Below are positions 1 through 8,773 of a stretch of 64,000 bases of DNA, in pieces. Origin of the DNA: Bog-756 sp963830165 (GTDB lineage Bacteria; Actinomycetota; Acidimicrobiia; Acidimicrobiales; RAAP-2). Numbering within the stretch: the first letter of the stretch is position 1; each line of letters begins with the position of its first letter. The stretch covers positions 613,457-677,456 of the forward strand of contig CAWHKZ010000008.1 of NCBI GenBank assembly GCA_963830165.1, in the 5' to 3' direction. The notes under the pieces are model-generated. The model saw only the letters and a program-made list of their open reading frames with translations, made no database searches and had not been told where the DNA came from. Position numbers and translations under genes: made by a program.

Positions 1-2
1 TC

Positions 3-71
3 CTGGTGACGCTGTGGCCGACCCTGTTCGGCTACCAGTTCATCGTCGAGGCCACGCCCGCCCGCTACTGA
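3..71 (+). CDS. C-terminal fragment of an unidentified protein
   Basis: Only the last 22 codons are present; the frame starting at base 3 reads LVTLWPTLFGYQFIVEATPA-RY and stops at TGA 69-71. The frame is open to the window edge. The residues are hydrophobic to mixed and carry no motif I recognise. It converges on cysC, with 17 bases between the stops and no hairpin terminator seen. No function can be given. Confidence 0.4.
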   Translation: MVTLWPTLFGYQFIVEATPARY

Positions 72-88
72 GTCCGGAGGCCGGACGC

Positions 89-691
89 TCAGCCCCCGGC
101 CCGCGCCAGGGCGGCGAGCACCAGCTCCACGGCCCCGTCCACCGACACGGTGGGATCGATGGCCAGGTCCGGCGACTCGGGCACCTCGTAGGGATCGTCG
201 ATCCCGGTGAACGAGCCGATCGTCCCGGCCGACGCCCTGGCGTAGAGGCCCTTCGGGTCCCGCACCGCGCACTCCTCGGCCGGGGTGGCCATGAAGACCT
301 CCACGTAGGGCAGGCCGGCCTCGGCGTGGATCCGGCGGGCCAGGTCGCGGCGACTCGGCGTACGGGCTGATGACGGCCACGACGGCCACCATCCCGGCGT
401 CCGCGAACAGCCGGGCCACCTCGGCCACCCGCCGGCAGTTCTCGACCCGTTCCGGACGCGAGAACCCGAGGTCGGCATTGATGCCGGTGCGCGAGGTTGT
501 CACCGTCGAGGCGGTAGGCGGCCCGGCCCGAGCGCGACCAGTGCCTGCTCGACGGCCGTGGCCACGGTCGACTTGCCCGAACCGGACAGCCCGGTGAACC
601 ACAGGGTGGCACCCCCGCCGCCGAGCAGGGCGGCGCGGTCCCCGCGGGAGACCGCTCCCTCGTGCCAGGTGATGTTGGTCGCCTCGGCCAC
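89..691 (-). CDS. cysC: Adenylylsulfate (APS) kinase, frame-shifted in this assembly
   Basis: Phosphorylates APS to PAPS, the sulfate donor used by sulfotransferases; cytoplasmic. GTG start at 691. The first segment carries the P-loop GLSGSGKST. A second frame carries YRLDGDN, the typical APS-kinase strand, and a third carries DLARRIHAEAGLPYVEVF and GSFTGIDDPYE, also typical. Three frame changes (near 528, 497 and 355) are needed to join them. The joined length of about 200 residues is normal for the family. It lies 9 bases after cysN in the order cysD-cysN-cysC. Because every segment is well conserved, I read the shifts as sequence errors rather than decay; a real pseudogene is the alternative. 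Confidence 0.85.
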
Positions 692-700
692 CGGCCGGGC

Positions 701-1959
701 TCAGCTGTCGGGACGGAGCAGCATGCCGGCGCCGGCCGTCACGTTCGAGCCCTCGTCGGCCAGGATGAACGAGCCCGTCGGCCCGGTTGCGCGCGGTAGG
801 GGTCGTAGAAGAGCGGCTGGGTGACCCGCAGGGCGAGCCGCCCGACCTCGTTGAGGGTCAGGGTGGTGGCCGCCTCGTCCCGGTGGAGCGTGTTCACGTC
901 GAGCCGGTAGTGGAGGCCCCGCACCACGCACTTCACCCACCGGGTGGTGTGCTTGAGCATCAGGATGTCGCCCACCTGCAGCGGCTTGTCGGTCATCCAG
1001 CACACCATGGCCTCGAGGTCCTGGCCGACCGTGGGCTTGTTGTGGGGACGGCAGATCATGTCGCCCCGGGAGACGTCGATGTCGTCGGTCAGACGCATGG
1101 TGACCGACATCGGGGCGAAGGCCTCGTCGACCGGACCGTCGAAGGTGTCGATGCCGGCGACCGTGGTGATCAGGCCCGACGGCAGGATCATGCACCTCGT
1201 CGCCGGCGCGGAAGACGCCGCCCTCGATGCGGCCGGCGTAGCCCCGGTAGTCGTGGTACTCGGCGGCGTGGGGACGGACCACCCACTGCACCGGCATGCG
1301 GGGGTCGATGAGGTTCCGGTCCGACGCGATGTACACGGTCTCCAGGTGGTGGAGCAGCGACGTCCCCTCGTACCACGGCATGTTGGCCGACCGCGTCACG
1401 ACGTTGTCGCCCTTCGAGCGCCGAGATCGGGACGAACGTCACGTCGGTGATGTCGAGCCGGCTGGCGAAGGCGGTGAACTCGGCGCAGATCCGGTCGAAG
1501 GTCGGCCTGGTCGTAGTCGACCAGGTCCATCTTGTTGACGCAGACCAGGAGGTGGGGCACCCGCAGGAGCGAGGCCAGGAAGGCGTGGCGCTTGGTCTGC
1601 TCGACGATGCCCTTGCGGGCGTCGATGAGCACCATGGTGAGATCGGCCGTCGAGTTCCCGGTGACCATGTTCCGCGTGTACTGCACGTGGCCGGGGGTGT
1701 CGGCGATGATGAACTTGCGGGCCGGGGTGGCGAAGTAGCGGTAGGCCACGTCGATGGTGATCCCCTGCTCGCGCTCGGCCCGGAGGCCGTCGGTGAGCAG
1801 CGCGAGGTCGGTGTAGTCGTTGCCGCGCTGGACCGAGACGCGCTCGACGGCCTCGAGCTGGTCCTCGAAGATGGCCTTCGAGTCGTAGAGCAGCCTGCCG
1901 ATCAGCGTGCTCTTGCCGTCGTCGACCGAGCCGGCGGTGGCGAACCGCAGCAGTTCCAT
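701..1959 (-). CDS. cysN: Sulfate adenylyltransferase large (GTPase) subunit, frame-shifted in this assembly
   Basis: GTP-hydrolysing subunit of ATP sulfurylase; with CysD it makes APS from sulfate and ATP. The N-terminus has the EF-Tu-like P-loop AGSVDDGKSTLIGRLLYDSK, the switch region EREQGITIDVAYRYF, ADTPGHVQYTRNM and NKMDLVDYD. Later frames supply VPISAL, NMPWYEGTSLLHHLE and the two beta-barrel domains. The gene ends FILADEGSNVTAG-AGMLLRPDS. Single-base shifts near 1504, 1417, 1193, 791 and 780 break the frame; each is cured by removing one G or C. ATG 1957-1959 overlaps the cysD stop as ATGA. Length without the shifts is about 418 residues, close to the family norm. Confidence 0.88.
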
Positions 1960-2896
1960 CAGAAGTACCCCTCGCGCTTGCGGTCCTCCATGGCCGCCTC
2001 GCTGACCCGGTCGTCGGCGCGGGTGGCGCCCCGCTCGGTGAGCCGGGAGGCGGCGACCTCGAGGATGATGTCCTCGACCGTGGCGGCGGCCGACTCGACG
2101 GCGCCGGTGCAGGTCATGTCGCCGACCGTGCGGTAGCGCACGGTGGCCTCGAAGAGCTCCTCGTCGTCCCGGGGGTTCACGAAGGGACCCTCGGACAGCA
2201 GCATGCCGTCCCGCCGGAACACGTTGCGGCGGTGCGAGTAGTAGATCGACGGGAGCTCGAGTCCCTCCTCGCCGATGTACTGCCAGACGTCGAGCTCGGT
2301 CCAGTCCGAGATCGGGAAGACCCGGATGTGCTCGCCCGCGCCGTGCCGGCCGTTGTAGAGCGACCACAGCTCGGGCCGCTGGTTCTTCGGGTCCCACTGG
2401 CCGAACTCGTCGCGGAAGGAGTACACGCGCTCCTTGGCCCGGGCCTTCTCCTCGTCGCGGCGGGCGCCGCCGAAGACGGCGTCGAACTTGAACTCGTTGA
2501 TGGCGTCGAGCAGCGTCCGGGTCTGGAGGCGGTTGCGCGACGGATCGTTGCCCGTCTCCTCGGTGGACCGGCCGGCGTCGATCGAGTCCTGCACGGAGGC
2601 CACCACCAGGGTGGCCTCGAGCTCGATCCACGATCCGGTCGCGGAAGTCGAGGACCTCGGGGAAGTTGTGGCCCGGTGTCGATGTGCATCACCGGGAACG
2701 GGATGCGGCCCGGGAAGAAGGCCTTCTGGGCGATCCGCAGCATCACCACCGAGTCCTTGCCGCCCGAGAACAGCAGGACGGGGCGCTCGAATTCGGCGGC
2801 CACCTCGCGGATGATGTGGATGGACTGGGCCTCGATGGAGCGGAGATGGGACAGCTGGTACTGCCCCGGGATGGTGCCCCCCTGCGTCGTATCCAT
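1959..2896 (-). CDS. cysD: Sulfate adenylyltransferase small subunit, frame-shifted in this assembly
   Basis: Catalytic subunit of ATP sulfurylase (PP-loop ATPase of the PAPS-reductase family). The first segment has the PP-loop VLLFSGGKDSVVMLRIAQKA and PFPVMHIDTG. After shifts near 2682 and 2637 the frame continues with DAINEFKFDAVFGGARRDEEK, RVYSFRDEFGQWDPKNQRPE and WTELDVWQYI, and ends AMEDRKREGYF, the usual CysD tail. First gene of cysD-cysN-cysC. ATG at 2896 gives MDTTQGGTIPGQYQLSHL. Upstream lies an unusually AT-rich promoter region with a direct repeat (2908-2925). Confidence 0.9.
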
Positions 2897-3179
2897 GGCT
2901 ACCCAACTTACCTGACCGATTACCTAACGAAAAGAGGGTACCCGGACGGGTCCCGGGGCGTGGTCAGCCACCCGCGATCGGATCGGCGTCGTAGACTGGC
3001 GCGTCGCTGGTGGCCCCGTGCCCCCGTGGGGACAGTGCGCCGGAACCGGCACTGGTCGGCGGGCCCGGTGCCCACTGCCCGTCAGACAGATTCGGAGCGT
3101 TCGACCATGGGGACCACCAGGCAGCCAGTCCCGTCCGACTGCGTGGACGACGCCGTCCCCGGACCGGCGGAGGTCCTCG
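2897..3179. promoter_or_regulatory. Divergent promoter region of cysDNC and the GNAT gene, with a TTACCT direct repeat
   Basis: Bases 2897-2940 are far more AT-rich than the surroundings. TTACCT occurs at 2908-2913 and again at 2920-2925, a 12-base period on one face of the helix, 12-30 bases upstream of the cysD start. This is where a sulfur-responsive repressor could bind, but I cannot name the protein. The remaining 240 bases toward 3179 are GC-rich; I see no gene or hairpin in them. Confidence 0.35.
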
Positions 3180-3854
3180 ATGTCCGGTGACGACACGGCC
3201 GGGTCCGCCTACCTGGTCCGGGTCGGCACGCTCGAGGAGGCGGCGGTGGCGGCGCGGCTCCACGCCCAGCAGATCACCACCGGGTTCCTGTCCAGCCTCG
3301 GTCCCCGGTTCCTCGAGCGGCTCTACCGCCGGGTCGTGCTGTGGGACGGCGGCCTCCTCCTCGTGGCCGTCGAGCGGGGCGACACCCCCGGTTCCGGAGC
3401 GGTCGTCGGCTACATCGCCAGTGCCGACCCGACCGGCGGCCTGTACCGCCAGTTCCTGCTCCACGACGGGGTGGGTGCCGTCCTCGGGACCATCGGTCCG
3501 CTGCTCCGCACCTGGCGCAGCGTGCTCGAGACCCTGCGGCACGGGTCGTCCTCCAGCCCGGGCGTGGGGCGGGGGCCCGAGGTGCTGTCCATGGCGATCG
3601 ACCCCGGGAGCCAGGGCAAGGGCCTGGGCCGCCAGCTGGTGCTCGGGTTCGTCGACGCCGTCGTCGCCGGGGGGAAGGTCGAGGGGTACACCGTGATCGC
3701 CCGGGACAACGAGCCCTCCCTGGCCCTCTACCGTCGCTGCGGCTTCCGTCCCGCCGAGGAGTTCGAGCTGCACGCCGGGACGACGTCGGTGGTCATGCAG
3801 TGGGACCTCCCGACCGGCGAGACCACGGACGTCCAGGGGCCGGGTTCGTCGTGA
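3180..3854 (+). CDS. GNAT-family N-acetyltransferase, probably acting on an amino-sugar
   Basis: 224 residues. The acetyl-CoA loop is visible late in the protein: VLSMAIDPGSQGKGLGRQLV (the family's Q/R-x-x-G-x-G/A), followed by ARDNEPSLALYRRCGFRP, the classic GNAT C-terminal half. ATG 3180 is preceded by GGAGG (3169-3173); the open frame runs further upstream, but that part is low-complexity and non-conserved. The stop overlaps the next gene (GTGA, 3851-3854). The next two genes are a WecA-like transferase and a DegT aminotransferase, so a role acetylating the 4-amino group of a nucleotide sugar is a reasonable inference. The substrate is not shown by the sequence. Confidence 0.75.
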   Translation: MSGDDTAGSAYLVRVGTLEEAAVAARLHAQQITTGFLSSLGPRFLERLYRRVVLWDGGLLLVAVERGDTPGSGAVVGYIASADPTGGLYRQFLLHDGVGAVLGTIGPLLRTWRSVLETLRHGSSSSPGVGRGPEVLSMAIDPGSQGKGLGRQLVLGFVDAVVAGGKVEGYTVIARDNEPSLALYRRCGFRPAEEFELHAGTTSVVMQWDLPTGETTDVQGPGSS

Positions 3855-4824
3855 CCGGGGTGGTGGTCGCCGTGGCGTCCTTCGTGGTCACCGTGGCCCT
3901 CACGCCCGTGGCCATCCTGGTCGCCCGCAGGACGGGCATCATGGACCGGCCGGGCGAGCTGAAGGGCCAGACCCGGGCCGTCCCCTACCTGGGCGGCGTC
4001 GCCGTCTTCGCCGGCCTGTCCGTGGGAGTCTTCGGGACCCGCCCGTCGGTCCTCCTCCCCCTGGCGCTCGCCCTGGCCCTCGGCGTGGCCGACGACCGGT
4101 TCCCCCTCCCGCCGTGGGTGCGCCTGGTCGGCGAGGTGGCCATCGGGGCGGCCGTCGTCGCCACCATGCCGGTCCACGCACCGGGGTGGGTGGCCGCCCT
4201 GACCCTGGTCCCCCTGACGCTGCTCCTGGTCAACGGGGTCAACCTGATGGATGGCCTCGACATGCTGGCCGGCGGCACCGTGGCCGTGGCCGCCGTCGGG
4301 TTCGCCGTGATCCTGGACTCGCCCTCTCGGAGGCCGCCCGCCTGCCGGCGGTCGGCCTGGCCGCCGCCCTGGTGGGCTTCCTCGTGTACAACCGGCCGCC
4401 GGCGCGGATCTACCTGGGGGACGGCGGCTCCTACCTGCTCGGCACCGCCCTCGCCGTCCTCGTGGCCGGCGCCTGGGGGCCCTACCTCCCCACCCCGGTC
4501 GGGATCGTCTCCTTCGCCCTGGTCGCCCTGCCCGCGGCCGAGGTGGCCTTCGCCGTCGTCCGACGCCTGCGGGGCCGCCGGTCGGTCCTGGCCGGCGACC
4601 GCGGGCACCCCTACGACCGGCTGGTCGCCCGGGGCTGGTCCCGCACCTCGGCCAGCGCCGCCTACATCGCCGGCCAGGGGATCCTCACCGTCGGCGCGGT
4701 GCTCGCCTACCGTCAGGGGTCGTGGCCCGCAGCCGTGGCCGTCGACGTCGCCGGCGCGGTGGCCCTCGTGGTGGCGGCCGCGCTGGTCGGCGCCCTCTCC
4801 CCCGACCAGGAGGTCGCACCGTGA
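3851..4824 (+). CDS. WecA/MraY-type polyprenyl-phosphate sugar-1-phosphate transferase, one frameshift
   Basis: Integral membrane enzyme that transfers a sugar-1-phosphate from a UDP-sugar to undecaprenyl/decaprenyl phosphate, starting glycan assembly on the inner face. About ten hydrophobic segments. It has the family motif VNLMDGLDMLAGG (Mg/substrate Asp residues) and later YLGDGGSYLLG, the second catalytic Asp motif. The frame breaks near 4320: restoring one missing G in GACTCG-CCCTCTCGG joins the segments and gives about 324 residues, normal for WecA. GTG start 3851 overlaps the upstream stop and the stop overlaps the DegT gene (GTGA 4821-4824), so the three are translationally coupled. 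WecA-like is favoured over MraY because of its polysaccharide context. Confidence 0.82.
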
Positions 4825-5951
4825 CCCGCGTCTACCTGTCCCCGCCCGAAGTGGGCGCCGAGGAGCGGCGGATGCTGCTCGAGGCCTTCGACTCCAACTG
4901 GATCGCCCCGCTCGGGCCCGACGTGGACGCCTTCGAGGCGGAGTTCGCCGCCCGGGTCGGCGCCGGCCACGCCGTCGCCCTGTCGAGCGGCACCGCGGCC
5001 CTCCACCTCGCCCTGCTCCTGTGCGGGGTCGGTCCGGGCGACGAGGTCCTCGTCCCCTCGTTCACGTTCGTGGCCACCGCCAACGCCGTCGTCTACCTGG
5101 GCGCCCGGCCCGGTGTTCGTCGACTGCCGCCGCCGACACCTGGACCGTCGACCCGGTCCTGGTGGCCGACGAGCTGGACCGGCGGGCCGCCGCCGGGCGA
5201 CTGCCGGCCGCCCTGGTCACCGTCGACCTCTACGGCCAGTCGTGCGACTACGACCGGCTGCTGGCCGACCTGCGACCGGCACGGGGTGCCGCTGGTCGAG
5301 GACGCCGCCGAGGCGCTGGGCGCCACCTACCGCGGCCGCCAGGTCGGCTCGTTCGGCCGCATGGGGGTGTTCTCCTTCAACGGCAACAAGATCATCACCA
5401 CCAGCGGCGGGGGCATGCTGGTGACCGGGTCGGCGGAGGAGGCCGACCGGGCCCGCTTCCTGGCCACCCAGGCCCGCGAACCGTTCCCCCACTACGAGCA
5501 CACCACCATCGGCTACAACTACCGGCTGTCCAACCTGCTGGCCGCCCTCGGCCGGGCCCAGCTGGCCGGCCTCGACAGCCGCATCGACCGCCGCCGGGCC
5601 CTCAACCGCCGCTACCGCGACGGCCTGGGTGACGTGGCCGGCCTCGGGTTCATGCCGATCGCCGACTACGGCGAGCCGAACTACTGGCTCACCTGCGTCA
5701 CCATCGACCCCGAACGGTTCGGCACCGACCGCGAGACGGTCCGCCTGGCCCTCGAGGACCGGGACATCGAGTCCCGGCCGACGTGGAAGCCCCTCCACCT
5801 GCAGCCGGTGTTCGCCGGGTGCGCGACGGTGGGCGGGGCGCAGTGTGCCGCCATCTTCGAGCGGGGGCTGTGCCTGCCGACCGGGTCGGCGCTGGCGCCG
5901 GGCGACCAGGACCGGGTGATCGGGATCGTGCGGGGCCTGGCCCGGGCCTGA
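4821..5951 (+). CDS. DegT/DnrJ/EryC1-family sugar aminotransferase, frame-shifted in this assembly
   Basis: PLP-dependent aminotransferase that adds an amino group to a keto nucleotide sugar. It begins YLSPPEVGAEERRMLLEAFD, then VALSSGTAALHLAL and VLVPSFTFVATANAVVYLGA (PLP phosphate region). The Schiff-base lysine is in FSFNGNKIITTSGGGM, followed by TTIGYNYRLSNLLAALG, all hallmarks of the family. Indels near 5110, 5130 and 5275 split the middle; the bridging frame reads ALVTVDLYGQSCDYDRLLAD, which fits. Corrected length is about 376 residues. Paired with the dehydratase at 28.5 kb and the GNAT at 3.2 kb it could complete a PglF-PglE-PglD-type pathway to an N-acetylated amino-deoxy sugar (inference). 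Confidence 0.85.
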   Translation: MTRVYLSPPEVGAEERRMLLEAFDSNWIAPLGPDVDAFEAEFAARVGAGHAVALSSGTAALHLALLLCGVGPGDEVLVPSFTFVATANAVVYLGARPGVRRLPPPTPGPSTRSWWPTSWTGGPPPGDCRPPWSPSTSTASRATTTGCWPTCDRHGVPLVEDAAEALGATYRGRQVGSFGRMGVFSFNGNKIITTSGGGMLVTGSAEEADRARFLATQAREPFPHYEHTTIGYNYRLSNLLAALGRAQLAGLDSRIDRRRALNRRYRDGLGDVAGLGFMPIADYGEPNYWLTCVTIDPERFGTDRETVRLALEDRDIESRPTWKPLHLQPVFAGCATVGGAQCAAIFERGLCLPTGSALAPGDQDRVIGIVRGLARA

Positions 5952-5963
5952 GTGCCCGACGGG

Positions 5964-6803
5964 TCAGGTGGTGCGCTCCTGCATGGACTCGATGGGGTAC
6001 TGGGTGCCGAGCCGGCCCCGGGCGCCGTCGTAGAGGCCCCGGCCCATGGCCGACAGGCGCACGAGCCGCCCCTCGGGCTCGCGCAGGATGGCCCGGCCCA
6101 GGAGCTTGGCCATGTTGCGGGGGTAGTAGCCGACGCGCTTCTTCACGTGGAGGTGCACGTAGAGCATGTTGCGGGCCTCGTAGTAGTACTTCCACACCGG
6201 GACGCCGGTCCCCTGGCGGATCGCGTCGTGGCGCACGAAGGCGTCGCCCACCACCCGCATTGGGTAGCCGGCCTGGGGGATGCGCCACTGGAGGTACTCG
6301 GTGTCCTCGGCCCACCAGAAGAGCTCGGTCATGGGCAGGCCGACCTGCTCGATGATGTCGCGGGCCACCAGGAACCCGCACCACGACGGCCACGCCCCGA
6401 AGGACCCGTCGAGCTGGTAGCTGATGGGGAAGACGAACGCCCGGTCCGGGTCCTTGGCGGCGACCACCCACAGGCGCTCGAGGCAGTCCGGGTCCGGGCG
6501 CATGTCGTCGTCGATCACCCACGCGTTGCGGTACGACGCCCTCAGGAAGTGCTCGAGGGCCAGGGCGTACCCTCCGGCCGGACCGCCGTTGTGGTCCGAG
6601 CGCACCAGGGTGACCGGCGGACACCCCGGGGGGAAGTGGGCCGGGTCGACCGGCGGGGTGCTGGCGTTGTCCACGACCAGGACGGCCTGCGGCGGCGTGG
6701 TCTGCGCGGCGATGGCCAGCAGGCACCGCTCGAGGGAGGCCGGGGCGTTGTAGGTCAGCACGACGGCCATGACCGAGAGCTCGGGGTCGGTGATCGATGC
6801 CAT
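5964..6803 (-). CDS. GT2-family glycosyltransferase (galactofuranosyltransferase-like)
   Basis: 279 residues, intact. GT-A fold: N-terminal VMAVVLTYNAPASLERCL, nucleotide-binding VLVVDNAST, then DHNGGPAGGYALAL and the metal motif WVIDDDMRPDPDCLERL. The catalytic region FWWAEDTEYLQWRIPQAGY is typical of GT2 enzymes related to mycobacterial GlfT1-like proteins. ATG at 6803 is preceded by GGGGAGCG. It lies 13 bases after the methyltransferase stop, so it is the last gene of a minus-strand run of sulfotransferase, sulfotransferase-like, methyltransferase and GT2. Convergent with the DegT gene; only 12 bases separate the stops. Donor sugar unknown. Confidence 0.82.
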   Translation of the reverse strand: MASITDPELSVMAVVLTYNAPASLERCLLAIAAQTTPPQAVLVVDNASTPPVDPAHFPPGCPPVTLVRSDHNGGPAGGYALALEHFLRASYRNAWVIDDDMRPDPDCLERLWVVAAKDPDRAFVFPISYQLDGSFGAWPSWCGFLVARDIIEQVGLPMTELFWWAEDTEYLQWRIPQAGYPMRVVGDAFVRHDAIRQGTGVPVWKYYYEARNMLYVHLHVKKRVGYYPRNMAKLLGRAILREPEGRLVRLSAMGRGLYDGARGRLGTQYPIESMQERTT

Positions 6804-6816
6804 CCGACGCGCTCCC

Positions 6817-7791
6817 CTAGGGCCGGTGGGCCAGGACGAACCAGCCCGTCTCGTCGCGGTGGGCGTCGACCACCAGCCCGGTGGCGTCGAACCACGGCTC
6901 GAGCTCGCTCCACAGGTAGCGGTGCTCCACCGGTGCGCTGAGGCGGTCGAACGTGTCGAGCACCAGGCTGCGGAAGGGCTGGCGGCGGTACGTGTACATC
7001 GGCAGGTCGGCCAGGGCCGCGACGCCGTGGTCCTCCCCCCACTCCCCCGGCTTCACGAACGTCCACCACAGGACGGCGGCGACCGGCGTCGAGCACGCCT
7101 TCAGGAGCGGGTGGGACATCCGGGTGGTGATCTTGCGCAGCGCGGCAGAGGCGCCCAGGGCGACCGAGCGGACGCTCGTGCGCTCGGGACGGCTGTAGAG
7201 GTAGAGCAGGACCTGGCCCTTCGGGGCCAGGTAGGTCACCAGCTGGCGGAACCCCTCGAACGGGTCGTCGAGGTGGTGGAGCACGCCGAGGCTCGAGATG
7301 AAGTCGAAGCTCTCGGGGGCGAACGGGGCCGAGCGCAGGTCGGAGCGGACGACGGCCGTCCCCTCGATGCCGGCCAGGTTGCGTGCGGCCGCGTCGACCG
7401 CGGACGAGCCGTCGAGTGCCACCTCGGCGTCGAGGTGCTCGGCCAGGAAGCGGGTGTAGCGGCCCTTGCCGCAGCCGGCGTCCAGACCGACCTTGCCCTT
7501 GAGGCTGTCGAGGTCGACGTCGCGGAAGTACACGTCGGCGAAGAGCTCGTCCTCGGTCCGGACGTCGTCGAAGGCGTTCCACTCGTAGCCGAAGCTGGCG
7601 AACGTCCGGGCCGTCGAGCCGCGTGGTGCCGCGGCCCGGGAGAAGTCGAGGACGCCCCCGATCCGGTCGAACCGGTGGCCCGCGGTGCACTCGACGCCGC
7701 TGCCGTCGTCGAGCGCCGCCACGGTCGCCCCGCAGGTGGGGCACCGCAGCCGGTCCACGACTGCCGGAGGCAGCGCGTCCATGTCACCCAT
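6817..7791 (-). CDS. SAM-dependent methyltransferase with N-terminal zinc-ribbon
   Basis: 324 residues. An N-terminal Trm112-like ribbon has Cys17 and Cys20 (CPTC) with Cys35 and His39. It is followed by a class I SAM fold: GLDAGCGKGRYTRFLAEH (motif I, about residues 102-120), SFDFISSLGVLHHLDDP (motif IV and post-motif). ATG 7791 was chosen because GGGGGAACGGGAC sits just upstream and the protein aligns from there; the open frame continues to 8250 without family-like sequence. Neighbours are a GT2 and two sulfotransferase-family genes, so methylation of a polysaccharide or its lipid-linked precursor is likely. No direct evidence of acceptor. Confidence 0.78.
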   Translation of the reverse strand: MGDMDALPPAVVDRLRCPTCGATVAALDDGSGVECTAGHRFDRIGGVLDFSRAAAPRGSTARTFASFGYEWNAFDDVRTEDELFADVYFRDVDLDSLKGKVGLDAGCGKGRYTRFLAEHLDAEVALDGSSAVDAAARNLAGIEGTAVVRSDLRSAPFAPESFDFISSLGVLHHLDDPFEGFRQLVTYLAPKGQVLLYLYSRPERTSVRSVALGASAALRKITTRMSHPLLKACSTPVAAVLWWTFVKPGEWGEDHGVAALADLPMYTYRRQPFRSLVLDTFDRLSAPVEHRYLWSELEPWFDATGLVVDAHRDETGWFVLAHRP

Positions 7792-7897
7792 GTCCCGTTC
7801 CCCCCGTGTGCGCCACCCCGACACAGTAGCCGCCACATCGGACCCGTCCGGAGGGAATTTCGACCGGATTTCTCGGTTCCGGCGCGGGTGGCGGGCG

Positions 7898-8773
7898 TCA
7901 ACCCCCGGCGCCGGCGGCGCCCCAGAGTCCCACGTCGAGACCGGGCACGAGGTCGCACAGCAACGCGGTGTCGGGGGCGTACAGCTCCCGCAACCGGGCC
8001 CGGCTGCCGGCGTCGAGGCGGCTGGCCGGCGCGTCGGTGGTGCCCTCGGCCGGGTGGGGCAGGACGGGTCCGTCGGGCACCGGCACGCCGAGGAACTCGT
8101 AGGTGGCGGCCAGCGTGCCGGTGGTGTCGGCCACGCACCGCTCGTACTGGAGCACCCGGACGGCGTCGGCCGGGAACAGCTCCCGCAGCCGGGCCAGCTG
8201 GGCGCCGGCGAACCCCCGGTCGACGGCGTCGGCCAGGTTCGAGCCGACATGGGGAGCGCGCGTCGCCGCGGTGGCCGCGACCCGGTCGGCCACGAGGTCG
8301 ACCGGGTCCCGGACCAGGACGAGCACCCTGGCCCGCGGCGCCGCCGCGGCCACGAGCGGGGCGATCCACGGGTAGGAGAGCCCGTCGGCCGACCAGTGGC
8401 CGATGATCCGGCCCGGACGTCTGGGGAAGAGCCGGTGGAAGCGGGCCACCTGCGCGTCGCCGAAGGCCTCGGTGCAGTACCGGTCGAGGGCGTGGGCGGC
8501 CGCCCCGGGGTCCCGGGTCGGCGTCACGTCGGGGTGGTCCGAGATGAGCGACAGCCACCACCGCGCCCCGCTCTCGGGCGGGCCGAACACGACGAAGTCG
8601 GGCGGACCCGTGCGCTCGCCCGGCGCCACCGGGGGTGGTGCGGGCTCGAAGGCGAGGTCGCCGGGTTCCCAGGAGCCGAACCGGGCCCGCAGGTCGGGCT
8701 GCACCTCGACCGGGACGAGCCTGCGCAACGGGGCGGGCAGGCCGGCGTAGAGGCGTCCGCCCAGGGACGTCAT
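7898..8773 (-). CDS. Sulfotransferase-family paralogue with degenerate PAPS-binding site
   Basis: 291 residues, intact frame. It aligns along its whole length with the next gene upstream (8770-9666): YCTEAFGDAQVARFHRLFP, LSYPWIAPLVAAAAPRARVL, VLVRDPVD and ATYEFLGVPV all have counterparts. The 5'-phosphosulfate loop that reads GVQKAGTSWW in the neighbour here reads GPPESGARWW, losing the Lys and Thr/Ser ligands. The 3'-phosphate motif RDPVDRFRSGS becomes RDPVDLVADRV, losing the Ser. I infer a duplicated copy that no longer uses PAPS: either a regulator or partner of its sister, or a decayed gene that has kept its frame. ATG 8773 overlaps the upstream stop (ATGA). Confidence 0.75.
   Translation of the reverse strand: MTSLGGRLYAGLPAPLRRLVPVEVQPDLRARFGSWEPGDLAFEPAPPPVAPGERTGPPDFVVFGPPESGARWWLSLISDHPDVTPTRDPGAAAHALDRYCTEAFGDAQVARFHRLFPRRPGRIIGHWSADGLSYPWIAPLVAAAAPRARVLVLVRDPVDLVADRVAATAATRAPHVGSNLADAVDRGFAGAQLARLRELFPADAVRVLQYERCVADTTGTLAATYEFLGVPVPDGPVLPHPAEGTTDAPASRLDAGSRARLRELYAPDTALLCDLVPGLDVGLWGAAGAGG

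Noticed and set aside
89..2896. cysC, cysN and cysD as true pseudogenes
   Set aside because: Every frame segment keeps motif-level conservation and the same type of break hits ligA and mnmA; recent or technical indels explain this better.
3341..5632. Long plus-strand frame joining parts of the GNAT, WecA-like and DegT genes
   Set aside because: It picks up true family sequence only where indels throw the real genes into it; not a fusion protein.
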